A stretch of 64,000 bases of DNA from Promethearchaeota archaeon (GCA_013375495.1 JABXKC010000006.1:1-64000), one strand, 5' to 3'; shown: positions 1 to 11,110, counted from the first letter of the stretch. Numbers and translations: made by a program. Notes: a model not told the origin generated them from the sequence alone.

Positions 1-1809
1 AGCGATCTGTTTAAAAGCGATTGGTCGAGAGAAAAAGACATAATGAAGCTACTCATCGTGCTTTTGCCAATTTCTCTCTATTTATTACAAGTTATACTTA
101 AAATTATGCAAATTGAATCAGTGTCAATTACAACTGGAGAAACTGCTTTAGGTTGGTTCATCGAAATCCTATTTGTTTACCTTGCAACTTTTATATTCAG
201 TTTAGAAATACTTTTTAGTTCACAGATTGCATTAAGAGGAAGATATTTTGGAGAAAATATTAGAGAACAGACTTATAAGAGCTTATATACGGTTGGAGCT
301 CCAATATCTATCTTATCTATTATATTATTCATTGTTGAAGATATTGGATCTTTCAATATAATCATTTACTTCTTTGCATATTTTCTTATGGCGTCAATTA
401 TTTTTATTTTATTTCTTAAAATTTTTGAACCTATATCTTTACTAATTTTTATCAAAATAATTGATTGGTGGAAAAATAAGAAAGAAAAAAGAAAGAAAAT
501 GAATACTGCTAATATCTACTATGGTATCGTATTTAGTTGTCTCGCGTTCTTTATATTTTTCATCCTAAACAATTTCGTTTTTGGTACGGCCTATATATTT
601 ATGTTTGACGATCCTCAGAGCATAATCGACTCAGCCAATTTTGCAAGTGGAACGGTCTTCTTATATGAAAGTCTTGGATTTGACCTAATGAATATTTTCA
701 GTTTTGTAGCTTTAGTGGTTGTTTCTCTAATTATAGCCGTGCTTTTCTTAAATCTCAGCTTGAAATATATGAAAAGCATGTTTCTGAGTATTGTGTCTTA
801 TCTGCCTATCCTAATCGTATTGTCCGTGTTGTTTGTAGCATTTAATGCTGGTAACGGATTGATTAATTTTACTAATGTAATAAAGAATTCTGAAACTCCC
901 GACCTCTATTGGATAACTGGCCAATCGAGCTTTACTTCCATTTTTGGATTTTTTGACTTTTATACTCTAAGGACTGCTGGATTCAATGCTGAATTAACAG
1001 GATTTCTGAATATACTTGCGATTCCTTATCAATATACTCAATACATTTTTAATATAGTTTTTTGGAGCCTGATTATATTTTACATGAAAAAAAACTTTAG
1101 AGTCAAAAATTTAGTTATTGACGAAAAACATTTAGAAAAGGTTATCTTTTCTTCAATAACTGAATTCCCAACCTACGACGAATACGCGAAAACTGATACT
1201 CGTTATTTAATTACAAGAAGTTCGGATATCGACTTAAAGGATATAGCGTTAGAGCGAGAGGAAGTAAAGTCCTTACTAGAAGAATTAGAAACAGAACAAA
1301 TGCTAGATAAAATTAAACCCGTCGAACAAAAGGAAATGCAAAGATTTTACTTTACTCTTAAATACTTATTTAACAACAACCTAATCGATGTTTTAAAGCA
1401 AGAATTCAGCTACATCTTCGAAAAAGCAGAAAAACAAGGATTATATATCATTTACGACGATGGTAGAGGTATCTTTGATTATAATTTTTCTGAAGAGTAT
1501 AGTCACGATCCTGGAATTGTTTCTGGTATGTTTTCAGCTATTACTTCCTTCATAAAAGAAACTACCAAATCTCAAGAACTACTAAAAACCATAGATCACG
1601 GTGATATAACTATTCTCATAGAATACGGGAAGCGAATTTTTGGAGCGTTGTTTATCAAGGGAAAACAGACTACCGAAGTTCGCTCTTCATTAAAGGAACT
1701 CGTCACTACATTCGAAGCTAAATACGCTGATGTTTTATCCGACTGGAGCGGTGCACTTATTTATTTTAAAGAAGACAACAAGTTAGTAGAGAGTATATTT
1801 AAAGACTAA
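1..1809 (+). CDS. Polytopic membrane protein with C-terminal longin/roadblock-like domain (5' end may be cut)
   Basis: The frame is open from base 1, so the ATG at 43 may be internal and the true start outside the window. From that ATG there are 588 residues: about eight hydrophobic membrane segments (to roughly residue 355), a charged cytoplasmic linker, and a C-terminal alpha/beta domain (about 466-588, from GLYIIYDDGRG). The pattern of that domain (strand, strand, 'GIVSGMFSAITSF' helix, strands, long helix) resembles the longin/roadblock folds abundant in Asgard archaea, where they are thought to regulate small GTPases. The same pattern recurs in the protein at 47059-47808. No named family is recognised for the membrane part. 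Membrane location is clear; a sensor or GTPase-docking role is inference. Confidence 0.6.
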   Translation, partial: SDLFKSDWSREKDIMKLLIVLLPISLYLLQVILKIMQIESVSITTGETALGWFIEILFVYLATFIFSLEILFSSQIALRGRYFGENIREQTYKSLYTVGAPISILSIILFIVEDIGSFNIIIYFFAYFLMASIIFILFLKIFEPISLLIFIKIIDWWKNKKEKRKKMNTANIYYGIVFSCLAFFIFFILNNFVFGTAYIFMFDDPQSIIDSANFASGTVFLYESLGFDLMNIFSFVALVVVSLIIAVLFLNLSLKYMKSMFLSIVSYLPILIVLSVLFVAFNAGNGLINFTNVIKNSETPDLYWITGQSSFTSIFGFFDFYTLRTAGFNAELTGFLNILAIPYQYTQYIFNIVFWSLIIFYMKKNFRVKNLVIDEKHLEKVIFSSITEFPTYDEYAKTDTRYLITRSSDIDLKDIALEREEVKSLLEELETEQMLDKIKPVEQKEMQRFYFTLKYLFNNNLIDVLKQEFSYIFEKAEKQGLYIIYDDGRGIFDYNFSEEYSHDPGIVSGMFSAITSFIKETTKSQELLKTIDHGDITILIEYGKRIFGALFIKGKQTTEVRSSLKELVTTFEAKYADVLSDWSGALIYFKEDNKLVESIFKD

Positions 1810-1810
1810 T

Positions 1811-1850
1811 TTTATTTTTTTTGTTTTTTTTATTTCTAACTTTTTTTCAA
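1811..1850 (+). terminator. T-rich terminator candidate
   Basis: Directly after the TAA at 1807-1809 the plus strand carries several long T tracts within 40 bases and no obvious hairpin. This is the usual look of an intrinsic archaeal terminator, closing the membrane protein gene before the next plus-strand gene at 1946. Confidence 0.4.
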
Positions 1851-1945
1851 CAACCTAGAGGCTCAGATTTCAAAATCGCAAGATCTATTAACATTAAAAG
1901 AATTATTTTGATATACTATCGAATTTATAATTGTGATCAAATTCT

Positions 1946-2749
1946 ATGTCTAAAAAAGAATTAGAAGGATACGAAAAACTTCCATTCCCCCGAGTTAGAA
2001 TGGCAGCTGTTGACTTAATCGCTCAGGCAAAAAAACAGGATAATATTCATGGCTTAACTGAACTTGATGTCTCTAAAATTCGAGATTTTATTCGCAATTA
2101 CAAAAAAAAGACAGGTGAAAAATTATCCTTTACAAGTTTTATAATTCATTGTCTTGCTCAAGCAATAGAAAAGAATAAAATGGTGCAAGCATATAGAAAA
2201 GGTCAGAAGTCTCTTATCATATTTGACGATGTTGATGTTAATACTATAATTGAGAGGAATATCGAAGGGAATTTAATGCCTTGGACTTATGTAGTTCGAG
2301 CAGCAAATAAGAAATCCTTTTTAGAAATTCATGAAGAAATTAGAAACGCTAAAGTCGGAGAAATTGGCATAAACCAGTTGAAAAAAAGAATGAAATTGTA
2401 CTCCCACGCTCCAAGAATTATAAGAAATCTCTTCTGGCGAAAGTACAAGAAAAATCCACTTTTACGAAAAAAGTTAGCGGGTACGGTTGCTGTTACATCC
2501 GTTGGTATGTTTGGTAAAATGATGGGATGGGGTATTCCAATTGCTTTCCATACACTAGTAGTAACCGTAGGTGGCATTTATTTAAAGCCTGTAATAATTG
2601 ATGAGAAACTTATCAACCACGAATTTTTGAGTTTGACATTCAGTTTTGATCATGACATCGTTGATGGAGCACCCGCTGCACGATTTATCTCAAAATTTGC
2701 TGATTTAATTGAAAATGCGTATTGTATAGATTCGCTAGAAATTAATTAG
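1946..2749 (+). CDS. 2-oxoacid dehydrogenase E2-type acyltransferase, catalytic domain only
   Basis: 267 residues match the chloramphenicol-acetyltransferase-like catalytic domain of 2-oxoacid dehydrogenase E2 subunits. The C-terminal active-site motif is present as H236-D-I-V-D240-G, followed by 'APAARF', and 'GTVAVTSVGMFG' is the usual strand before the channel. Full E2 proteins of about 400 residues carry an N-terminal lipoyl domain and a subunit-binding domain; both are missing here. No E1 or E3 gene is nearby, so it probably does not work in a pyruvate dehydrogenase complex. A free acyl-CoA transferase role is inference. It stands alone, preceded by an AT-rich leader. Confidence 0.8.
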   Translation: MSKKELEGYEKLPFPRVRMAAVDLIAQAKKQDNIHGLTELDVSKIRDFIRNYKKKTGEKLSFTSFIIHCLAQAIEKNKMVQAYRKGQKSLIIFDDVDVNTIIERNIEGNLMPWTYVVRAANKKSFLEIHEEIRNAKVGEIGINQLKKRMKLYSHAPRIIRNLFWRKYKKNPLLRKKLAGTVAVTSVGMFGKMMGWGIPIAFHTLVVTVGGIYLKPVIIDEKLINHEFLSLTFSFDHDIVDGAPAARFISKFADLIENAYCIDSLEIN

Positions 2750-2783
2750 TATTTCAAATTCTATCTTTCTCCTTAATAATTGG

Positions 2784-3584
2784 TTAATCTGGAATAGTGG
2801 CGACAGCTCTAACCCAACCAGCGCTCGCTCTAGCAATTTTAACTGGAAAACAATAAATAGTGGCGCCGATAGGTGGAACTTTATCCAAATTCATCATTTT
2901 TTCTATTTGAAAATACCCTAGCTCAATGCCCGCGAAATGTCCTTCCCAAATGATTGATGTATCTGGTTTTTTTTCTCTTATAGACTGTTTCCATTTTTTT
3001 GCTGTAAGAGCAAAAGGAGCATCCCAAGACCACGCGTCGATACCAACAACGTGAACACCTCTTCGAATTACATGAAGTGTAGCTTCTTTACCAACTCCGA
3101 CACCATGGTTAATGTAATCTTTAGTACCATAATGTTTTGGAGCATTTGTGTGAATGCATAAGATATCTCCCTCTTTTAAATTATAGTCAATATCTTTTAG
3201 CTTCTTATCAATATCTTGAGGTGTCATTACATAACCTTCTTCGTAATCTGTACAATCCAGAACGATCAATGGACCAATACCCCATTCTAATGGAAAATCG
3301 TCGATCTTCATAGCTTTTTTCTCTCCAATTTCCCTATCTTGTACAGGAGCAAAATGCCATGGTGCGTCCATGTGAGTTCCAGTATGAGTCCCTAAAGTAA
3401 TAATTTCTGTGGCCCACCCTTTTCCATCTGGTAAATGTTCAGGTTTCAACCGCAAAAAGACAAAACCCATTTCTTCAGCACCTCTGTTGTGATCACCATA
3501 TTCAATATGCGGTTGTCCAAGAGGTGGGTCGAATATTAACTCTTCGGGATTTATAATCGGGATTGAAAGATCGATAAATTTCAT
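2784..3584 (-). CDS. Cyclase family protein (kynurenine formamidase-like metal hydrolase)
   Basis: 266 residues carry the signature of the cyclase/arylformamidase family (PF04199): H67-T-G69-T70-H71-M-D73-A-P75-W-H77, the metal-binding HxGTHxDxPxH motif. The family hydrolyses amide, ester or cyclic bonds, for example N-formylkynurenine, isatin or polyketide rings; the substrate here cannot be told. No tryptophan-degradation genes are adjacent. The start is the ATG at 3584 with the conserved 'FIDLSIPI' strand right after it. It converges on the acyltransferase gene at 1946-2749, with 34 bases between them. Confidence 0.85.
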   Translation of the reverse strand: MKFIDLSIPIINPEELIFDPPLGQPHIEYGDHNRGAEEMGFVFLRLKPEHLPDGKGWATEIITLGTHTGTHMDAPWHFAPVQDREIGEKKAMKIDDFPLEWGIGPLIVLDCTDYEEGYVMTPQDIDKKLKDIDYNLKEGDILCIHTNAPKHYGTKDYINHGVGVGKEATLHVIRRGVHVVGIDAWSWDAPFALTAKKWKQSIREKKPDTSIIWEGHFAGIELGYFQIEKMMNLDKVPPIGATIYCFPVKIARASAGWVRAVATIPD

Positions 3585-3903
3585 TTTTCACACTTCAATG
3601 ATTTAGTTAATTCTATTATTTAGAAATTAAAGAAGATATTTATTAATTTACGAAAAAAAATTTAATTTAGTTACTTAATTTAAGAGTTTATTCGTAATTT
3701 GAGACTTTCTTCGATTGATGAAGAGATATGTAATAACAACAAAAATAGAAATAAATATACGAAGGTAAAAAATAGATTGTTTAAGTATAAAGAAGGGAAG
3801 GAGATCTAAAGAATTCTAATAGATAAAAAGGCATGTATATTAATAAGGCTATATTAACTTAATCAAGCAACTGTGAGCGACTACTCTCGAGTTTTTCAAC
3901 AAA
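3585..3903. promoter_or_regulatory. Divergent intergenic region with candidate TATA box
   Basis: This 319-base AT-rich stretch separates two divergent genes and holds no convincing ORF. A TATA-like 'ctatatta' at 3849-3856 lies about 50 bases before the ATG at 3904 and may serve the beta-helix protein. No regulator site is recognisable. Confidence 0.3.
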
Positions 3904-5178
3904 ATGAAATCATTCTTTAAAGAAAAAACAGCTATTATTGTGATTCTAGGAATTATTATTTTCTCATCAGGTCTATTTTATTGTAATCCTGATCTCTACC
4001 CAAAAGATAGGATTACAAATTCGATTGATACGAACGATATCGAATTTAAAATCTCAAATCTGAAAACTTCGAAAATATCAGAAAAAATTCATATTAACAA
4101 TAATTGGACTGAAGCTAAAATCGCGGGATTTTGTAACGGTTCTGGTACTTGGAATGACCCCTACATTATCAAAAACCTAATCATTGATGGCGAAAATTCT
4201 AGCAACTGCATTGAAATCCAAAATTCCAGCGCTTATTTTAAGATCGAAAATTGCACTCTCTACAACGCAGGAACCGATTGGTCAAGTGAATACGCAGGAA
4301 TTCTACTCAACAATACAAATAATGGAATGATCGTTGATAACAACTGTTCAAAAAATATGTATGGTATATCCTTAGTCTCATATAGTAGAAATAATACCAT
4401 TTACGGAAACCACGCAAGTGAAAACTTCTATACCGGTATATCTCTAGACACATTTTGCAACAATAATACATTGTCTAGAAATTATGCTAAAAATAACTCC
4501 GTTTTCGGAATAAACATTTCTTGGAACAGTCATAATAACACCGTTTTGAAAAATAACGCAATCAGAAATAAAATAGGATTAGAAATATCGTCCTTTTCTA
4601 AATATAATGTAGTAAAAGATAATAATTTATCTTTTAACATATTTCCTGGAGGGGTTACTAATGGTATTAGAATTAGTCGATCAGAAAATAACTCAATTAT
4701 AAGAAATATCGTAAATCAGAATGGTTGGGAAGGAATACAAGTCTACGAGAGCAACTATAACTTTTTCTTTAATAATTCCATAAATAATAACGGGGAACAC
4801 GGAATATATTTGATTCGCTGTATCGGTAATAGACTTACAGCAAATTTAATATCCTCCAACGGACAATATGGCGTATATTTAGATGACTGCGAATATAACA
4901 TCGTAAATTATAACACTATTAATAATCACGATGTCGGTATTTATCTTGATATTCAATCAAAATGCAACATCGCATTGAACAACTCTTTTGCTGGTAACGG
5001 GGTAAATATTCGGGACTTCCAGAGAGCATGTGAAGAAGATGGATTAACAGCACCTCTCGTTGATGTATTAATAATATCAATAATAATTGTTGTAATTATA
5101 ATCCTTATAACCGGAACCATATTGGTTTTGAGAAGGTTATCTAAAATTAAGGTCATTAGAAATAAAAAAAGTTCATAA
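3904..5178 (+). CDS. Secreted, membrane-anchored NosD-like right-handed beta-helix protein
   Basis: 424 residues. The N-terminus has a basic stretch and a hydrophobic segment (about residues 9-27) typical of a signal peptide. The middle (about 70-370) is a ladder of roughly 22-residue beta-helix repeats rich in Asn ('NSSNCIEIQNSSAYFKIENC', 'NNTIYGNHASENFY'), the PbH1/NosD type. A single membrane segment follows (about 388-408) with a basic tail. The product should be displayed outside the cell, and many N-x-S/T sequons suggest glycosylation. NosD proper supports copper insertion into N2O reductase, but no nos genes are nearby, so an adhesive or polysaccharide-binding surface role is more likely. 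Confidence 0.8.
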   Translation: MKSFFKEKTAIIVILGIIIFSSGLFYCNPDLYPKDRITNSIDTNDIEFKISNLKTSKISEKIHINNNWTEAKIAGFCNGSGTWNDPYIIKNLIIDGENSSNCIEIQNSSAYFKIENCTLYNAGTDWSSEYAGILLNNTNNGMIVDNNCSKNMYGISLVSYSRNNTIYGNHASENFYTGISLDTFCNNNTLSRNYAKNNSVFGINISWNSHNNTVLKNNAIRNKIGLEISSFSKYNVVKDNNLSFNIFPGGVTNGIRISRSENNSIIRNIVNQNGWEGIQVYESNYNFFFNNSINNNGEHGIYLIRCIGNRLTANLISSNGQYGVYLDDCEYNIVNYNTINNHDVGIYLDIQSKCNIALNNSFAGNGVNIRDFQRACEEDGLTAPLVDVLIISIIIVVIIILITGTILVLRRLSKIKVIRNKKSS

Positions 5179-5215
5179 AAAATTAAAAAAAAAATATATA
5201 GAACAATTCTTAATT

Positions 5216-6955
5216 TTATTCATTCATTTCATATGCGTCCTTTAACGAGTGAACCACGTTCCATACCTTACCAAACCGTTCAGGATCGACGTTAGGTTTT
5301 CTAATCATCTCCAAACACCATTCCATCTGTAGGGGAGTAGTACCAGATTTATTATATAGATTCAACGCGAATTTGGAAAAGTCTCTCACTAGAAAATCAA
5401 ATATTTGGTCTATAGTATCTTCATCGATATCATATATTTTAGCGTTTTCAATGATTAAATGAGCGTATACAATAAGAGAAAAGATTTCCCCAATCCCTGA
5501 AAGCATGAAGTCCATATCTTTTTGTTGTTCAATACTGGGAGTAGCCTTTGTTCCCATGAGGTTAAACATCTTAATTTGCTCCATAAATATTTTAACATTG
5601 GGTAAATTGTATCGCTCAAACGCAGACTTCCAATCGTGAAAACGAACTCTTCCTAACCCCCGTGTTGGACCTTGATTAAAAAGGAATTTGTCGTCTTTAG
5701 CTTGATCTTGCTTTGGAATTTCCTCGTATTTCTTGTGATTCATAAAGAAGTTCACCATAAATTTTAAGATTAAGGCGATATTTACGTGAACAGTGCCTTC
5801 GAGCTTCGGTAAAGCACGAATATCCTTTGCAGCCATCTCAAAATACATATCTTTTTCGAAACCTTTCGCCGCAATCACATCCCATAAAAGATTGATAACT
5901 TCCTCTCCTTGAGTCGTTGTTTTCATCTTCATAACTGGAGCATAAAGCAGATATCGACGATCTTTATCGGATGCGATTCTCATGTAATCAGCCGTTCTTA
6001 GCCCAAATAATTTCATTGCGACCAAACGAGCATAAGCGTCAACAAAGTTTTGTTTGACGTGCTGAAAGTCAGTTATGTACATATTGTAGAGCCTTCGATG
6101 TGACGCGTGATGAACAGCCTCATAAAATGCGTGCGTACAAATTCCTATTGAAGCCCATCCTAAGTTATATTTCCCTACATTAACCGTGTTTAGGGACGAA
6201 TTCCATGCCTCCTCTCCTTTAGAAAGAATATCTTCCTCAGTTATGGGATAATCACGAAGTGCAAAATTTGAAACGTAATTTTGACTATTACATACATTCT
6301 TTATCAATTCATAGTTCTTGTGCTTATAGTTTGCTATAAAGAAAACATACTGTTCCTTGTTTTTCATGTCATAGGGAGGGATATTACCATTTTTATCAGC
6401 AAATTTTCCGAAATTTGAAACCATTTCGGCTTCGTTTCCGTTGCCAATATAATACTTCTCTCCATTAGCTCTATATGAACCATCTTCTTGAGGAGTAAGC
6501 GACATTTCAGTGCCGTAAATATCCGCTCCGTGTGCTTGCTCAGATAAACCGAACGCAAATATAGCTCCTTCGTTCAGTAGGTTTGCTGCTTTTTCCTTTG
6601 CCTTCTCGTTTTTACTCATCCAAATAGGTCCAAGACCCAGAATTGAAACCTGCCAAGTATACCAATAGCTCAATCCATAAAAAGCAAGAATTTCGTTAAA
6701 CTCACAGATTCTCCACGTATCCCATCTATAATTCGCGTCTTCTCCATACTGAGATGGGGTCAATAAATGGGCAAAAAGTTTATTATTCTTTTGAAATTCG
6801 ATAAAATCGGAATACCAAACTCGCTCGTGATCGTCCTCCTTAATTTTCGCTTTCCCTTTGTTTTCGAAAAATTCGATTGTTTTAAGCATAATATCCTTTG
6901 ACTTCTCGTCAGGATAATACCTCTTATGTTGCTTTGGATTTAATAAAATTGTCAT
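5216..6955 (-). CDS. Acyl-CoA dehydrogenase/oxidase family flavoprotein
   Basis: 579 residues with the middle-domain FAD signature 'FGLSEQAHGADIYGTEMSL' followed by 'ANGEKYYIGNG', and a helical C-terminal region with 'TTQGEEVINLLWDVIAAKG'. This is the acyl-CoA dehydrogenase superfamily. The length exceeds the usual 380-400 residues and points to the long acyl-CoA oxidase-like or DUF-extended branch. Expected role: FAD-dependent alpha,beta-oxidation of an acyl-CoA in the cytoplasm. The ATG at 6955 follows a short AT-rich leader. The next upstream gene is an alpha/beta hydrolase 131 bases away on the same strand. Substrate chain length and electron acceptor cannot be read from the sequence. Confidence 0.85.
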   Translation of the reverse strand: MTILLNPKQHKRYYPDEKSKDIMLKTIEFFENKGKAKIKEDDHERVWYSDFIEFQKNNKLFAHLLTPSQYGEDANYRWDTWRICEFNEILAFYGLSYWYTWQVSILGLGPIWMSKNEKAKEKAANLLNEGAIFAFGLSEQAHGADIYGTEMSLTPQEDGSYRANGEKYYIGNGNEAEMVSNFGKFADKNGNIPPYDMKNKEQYVFFIANYKHKNYELIKNVCNSQNYVSNFALRDYPITEEDILSKGEEAWNSSLNTVNVGKYNLGWASIGICTHAFYEAVHHASHRRLYNMYITDFQHVKQNFVDAYARLVAMKLFGLRTADYMRIASDKDRRYLLYAPVMKMKTTTQGEEVINLLWDVIAAKGFEKDMYFEMAAKDIRALPKLEGTVHVNIALILKFMVNFFMNHKKYEEIPKQDQAKDDKFLFNQGPTRGLGRVRFHDWKSAFERYNLPNVKIFMEQIKMFNLMGTKATPSIEQQKDMDFMLSGIGEIFSLIVYAHLIIENAKIYDIDEDTIDQIFDFLVRDFSKFALNLYNKSGTTPLQMEWCLEMIRKPNVDPERFGKVWNVVHSLKDAYEMNE

Positions 6956-7086
6956 GATAATTTTTTCACTTTAAGTTGTAGTTAACATTTTAATTATAAT
7001 ACAGAATCAGTATTTCAAAATTAACTTTTTTATTCATTTATATTGCTTTTCATAAAAATAAAGAAAAAAAGATTTTATGTGATATC

Positions 7087-7974
7087 CTAATTATTTACTT
7101 TATCAGCGTTATTCGCAATAGCATCTACAATTTGAGGCCAAGTTTCAGGCGGTAAACTATGCCCCATACCCTCAATGATTATCAATTCCGCCCCAGGGAT
7201 AGATGCTGCGGTTTCTTTACCACCCTCAACTGGAACTAAGGGATCATCGCCTCCGTGAATTACAAGTGTAGGAACTTTTATTGAGCTAAGTTTTGATACG
7301 CGGTTTTCAGTACCTAATATCGCAAACAATTGGCGCGTCATTCCTTGGGGATAAAAAGAACGATCGTATAACTCTGCTGCTAATTCACGCACTTGATCTT
7401 CGGGATAAGGAAAACCTGATCCATAAAGAATACGCCAACGTTTTACTGATTCCTCGATATAAGCTCCACGCTCGGTAGGTGCAGGTTTTAATAACACTTG
7501 CATTGCTTCTGGTTTAGCTTGAGGAAGATTAGGATTTCCCGTTGTGCTCATTATTGAAGTAAGGCTCAGAACTCGGGCCGGATGGCGGAATGCGATTATT
7601 TGAACAATCATACCCCCCATTGACGCTCCACAAATATGAGCCTTCTCAATATTTAAGGCATCTAAAAGACCAACTGCATCATCAGCCATATCTTCTACGG
7701 TGTAAGGTGGTGAAACCGTTTCTCCCTTCTGGCGTGCCATAAATTCTTTCATAATATTTGGCATACCAGCTTCTTCAAATTTAGTAGATAAACCTATATC
7801 TCGATTATCAAATCGAATTACGTAAAAACCCTTATCTACAAACATCATACAAAGGTTCTCATGCCACCTAATCATCTGAGATCCTAACCCCATTACCAAA
7901 AGTAAAGGTTTTGATGAGGGGTCCCCAAAGGTATCATATTCTATTTCAATATTGTTAGTTTTCGCTTTAGGCAT
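7087..7974 (-). CDS. Alpha/beta hydrolase
   Basis: 295 residues of a classic alpha/beta-hydrolase fold: oxyanion-hole region 'LLLVMGLGSQM', strand-turn 'FDNRDIGLST', nucleophile elbow G116-A-S118-M-G120, acid loop 'HGGDDPLVP' and catalytic His in 'GMGHSLPPETW'. The order and spacing match the esterase/haloalkane-dehalogenase/epoxide-hydrolase group common in bacteria. A cytoplasmic ester or C-C bond hydrolase is likely, but the substrate is unknown. It shares strand and neighbourhood with the acyl-CoA dehydrogenase and sits divergent from the SMP-30 gene, so the three may act on imported organic acids or esters (inference). Confidence 0.85.
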   Translation of the reverse strand: MPKAKTNNIEIEYDTFGDPSSKPLLLVMGLGSQMIRWHENLCMMFVDKGFYVIRFDNRDIGLSTKFEEAGMPNIMKEFMARQKGETVSPPYTVEDMADDAVGLLDALNIEKAHICGASMGGMIVQIIAFRHPARVLSLTSIMSTTGNPNLPQAKPEAMQVLLKPAPTERGAYIEESVKRWRILYGSGFPYPEDQVRELAAELYDRSFYPQGMTRQLFAILGTENRVSKLSSIKVPTLVIHGGDDPLVPVEGGKETAASIPGAELIIIEGMGHSLPPETWPQIVDAIANNADKVNN

Positions 7975-8319
7975 TAATAATACCTCAAATTTTTTTATTT
8001 TTGTTTCTAATGATTTATTCTTAATAGATCAGTATTGCTTTTATCTTATTTAAAAATTTTTTCGAATGATTTTCTACTCGTGACTATCTTCTGATAAATA
8101 TATATTATTTGAATAAAATAGGCAATAAACTGAATTAATATTCTCGAGTGTGGAATCTCTCAAAATATAAGTAAAAAATTAAAAGAAGAAATTTAAAAAT
8201 CTACTTTTTAAATAACAAAAAGAACTCTTCCCCTTAATATATGTATTTTTAATTATATGAGTCAATGGTGGATTTTTTAATAAGAACTTTTATCAATTAT
8301 TAAGCCATTTTTATTAGAT
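7975..8319. other. Divergent intergenic region containing a decayed coding relic
   Basis: This stretch of 345 bases between the alpha/beta hydrolase and SMP-30 genes has no intact ORF. It contains the left copy of an imperfect direct repeat (8132-8177) whose right copy lies in the short ORF behind the SMP-30 gene. The left copy has in-frame stops upstream, so it looks like a dead remnant. The rest is AT-rich and should hold the two divergent promoters. Confidence 0.4.
8132..8177 (+). repeat. Left copy of imperfect direct repeat flanking the SMP-30 gene
   Basis: Ungapped alignment with 9290-9335 (offset 1158). 8132-8165 matches 29 of 34 bases and shares the core 'tctctcaaaa' after 'gtgtgga'. 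The offset is a multiple of three and both copies read alike in the same frame (INILECGISQ versus IDIIGCGLSQ), so this is a duplicated coding remnant rather than a regulatory site. Confidence 0.55.
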
Positions 8320-9165
8320 ATGAGCAATCCCGAATTTTTAGAGACAGAAATCTTTCTAGAAGGTTTAAAATTTCCCGAAGGTCTGCGCTGGCATGACGAA
8401 AAATTGTGGTTTTCTGATATGTTTGCGAGAAAAGTAATGACAGTAGATCTACAAAGGAATGCCGAGACTATCATTAAAATGGAGGATTCCCCTTCTGGTT
8501 TAGGTTGGCTTCCCGATGGTACATTGTTAATAGTCTCAATGAATGATGAGCGATTAGTGCGACTCGATCCTGATGGCTTGAAAGAGGTTGCAGATTTAAA
8601 ATCATTAGCTACTTTTAGATGCAATGACATGGTTGTAGACAAGAAAGGAAGAGCGTATGTTGGAAACTGTGGGTTTAACTTTCAAACTGAGCAGATCAAA
8701 CCAGCTGAAATTATCCTTGTAACACCAGAGGGTAATGCTCAAATTGTTGCTGACAATTTAGCACATCCAAATGGCACAATCATTACTCCAGATGATAAAA
8801 CTCTTATAGTCGCCGAAACTTTTGGAAATAAATTGACTGCTTTTGATATTTTGGAAGATGGATTACTAAAGGAACGACGAATCTGGGCAAATTTAAAGTC
8901 TATGATGCCTGATGGGATTTGTCTTGATGCAGAAGGAGGAATTTGGATTGCTTCACCAGGTAGCGGTAAAGTTTTTCGAATTCTTGAAGGTGGTAAAGTG
9001 ACTCATGAAGTTAAGGTTTCAAGTCAGGCTTATGCATGCATGTTAGGCGGTATTGACCGATGCTCTCTCTTTGTAGCCACATCTACAGCCTTTGACCAAA
9101 CAGACCGAATAGAAGGACGAATTGAAATAGTTAGAGTTGAAATCCCTGGAGCCGGGCTTCCATAG
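8320..9165 (+). CDS. SMP-30/gluconolactonase/LRE family six-bladed beta-propeller
   Basis: 281 residues with the regular blade pattern of the SMP-30/gluconolactonase family: 'FPEGLRWHDEKLWFSDM', 'DSPSGLGWLPDGTLLI', 'CNDMVVDKKGRAYVGNCGF', 'HPNGTIITPDDKTLIVAET' and 'MPDGICLDAEGGIWIASPG'. The Glu in 'FPEGLRW', the Asn of 'CNDMV' and the Asp of 'MPDGI' sit where the divalent-metal ligands and catalytic Asp are in this family. It probably hydrolyses a sugar lactone or related lactone in the cytoplasm. The length is typical (about 280-300). A short coding segment of unknown nature follows in frame after its TAG. Confidence 0.85.
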   Translation: MSNPEFLETEIFLEGLKFPEGLRWHDEKLWFSDMFARKVMTVDLQRNAETIIKMEDSPSGLGWLPDGTLLIVSMNDERLVRLDPDGLKEVADLKSLATFRCNDMVVDKKGRAYVGNCGFNFQTEQIKPAEIILVTPEGNAQIVADNLAHPNGTIITPDDKTLIVAETFGNKLTAFDILEDGLLKERRIWANLKSMMPDGICLDAEGGIWIASPGSGKVFRILEGGKVTHEVKVSSQAYACMLGGIDRCSLFVATSTAFDQTDRIEGRIEIVRVEIPGAGLP

Positions 9166-9339
9166 AGAAAATGGGAAACTCTCGATGAACTCATAGCACT
9201 CTTAATAGAAGTAAGAGTGGATTTAACGATGTTATGCAAATTCGTTAATGTGGAATATATTAAAGAAGAACTTAAATGGGTGATCAACGGAATTGATATA
9301 ATCGGGTGTGGACTCTCTCAAAAACAAAGCAAAAATTAA
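9166..9339 (+). pseudogene. Short open segment in frame after the SMP-30 stop (gene fragment)
   Basis: Right after the TAG of the SMP-30 gene the same frame stays open for 57 codons to a TAA at 9337-9339. It reads as a helical, plausible protein segment (KWETLDELIALLIEVRVDL..., ...WVINGIDIIGCGLSQ). It has no good start of its own: the first ATG in frame is at 9229. Its last third is duplicated, in decayed form, at 8132-8177. It is best seen as the tail of a lost gene; a small gene started at 9229, or stop-codon readthrough, are alternatives. Confidence 0.4.
9290..9335 (+). repeat. Right copy of imperfect direct repeat flanking the SMP-30 gene
   Basis: Partner of 8132-8177. It lies at the 3' end of the open segment 9166-9339, where the frame is intact, whereas the left copy is preceded by stops. 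Confidence 0.55.
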
Positions 9340-9382
9340 AAGAAAAATAGAAAGAAAAAATAAATTTAATAGATTGATTATA

Positions 9383-11068
<1,686 letters not shown>

Positions 11069-11110
11069 TTTAATTCACACTATTTTGATTTTTTTTAAAA
11101 TAATTATTAA

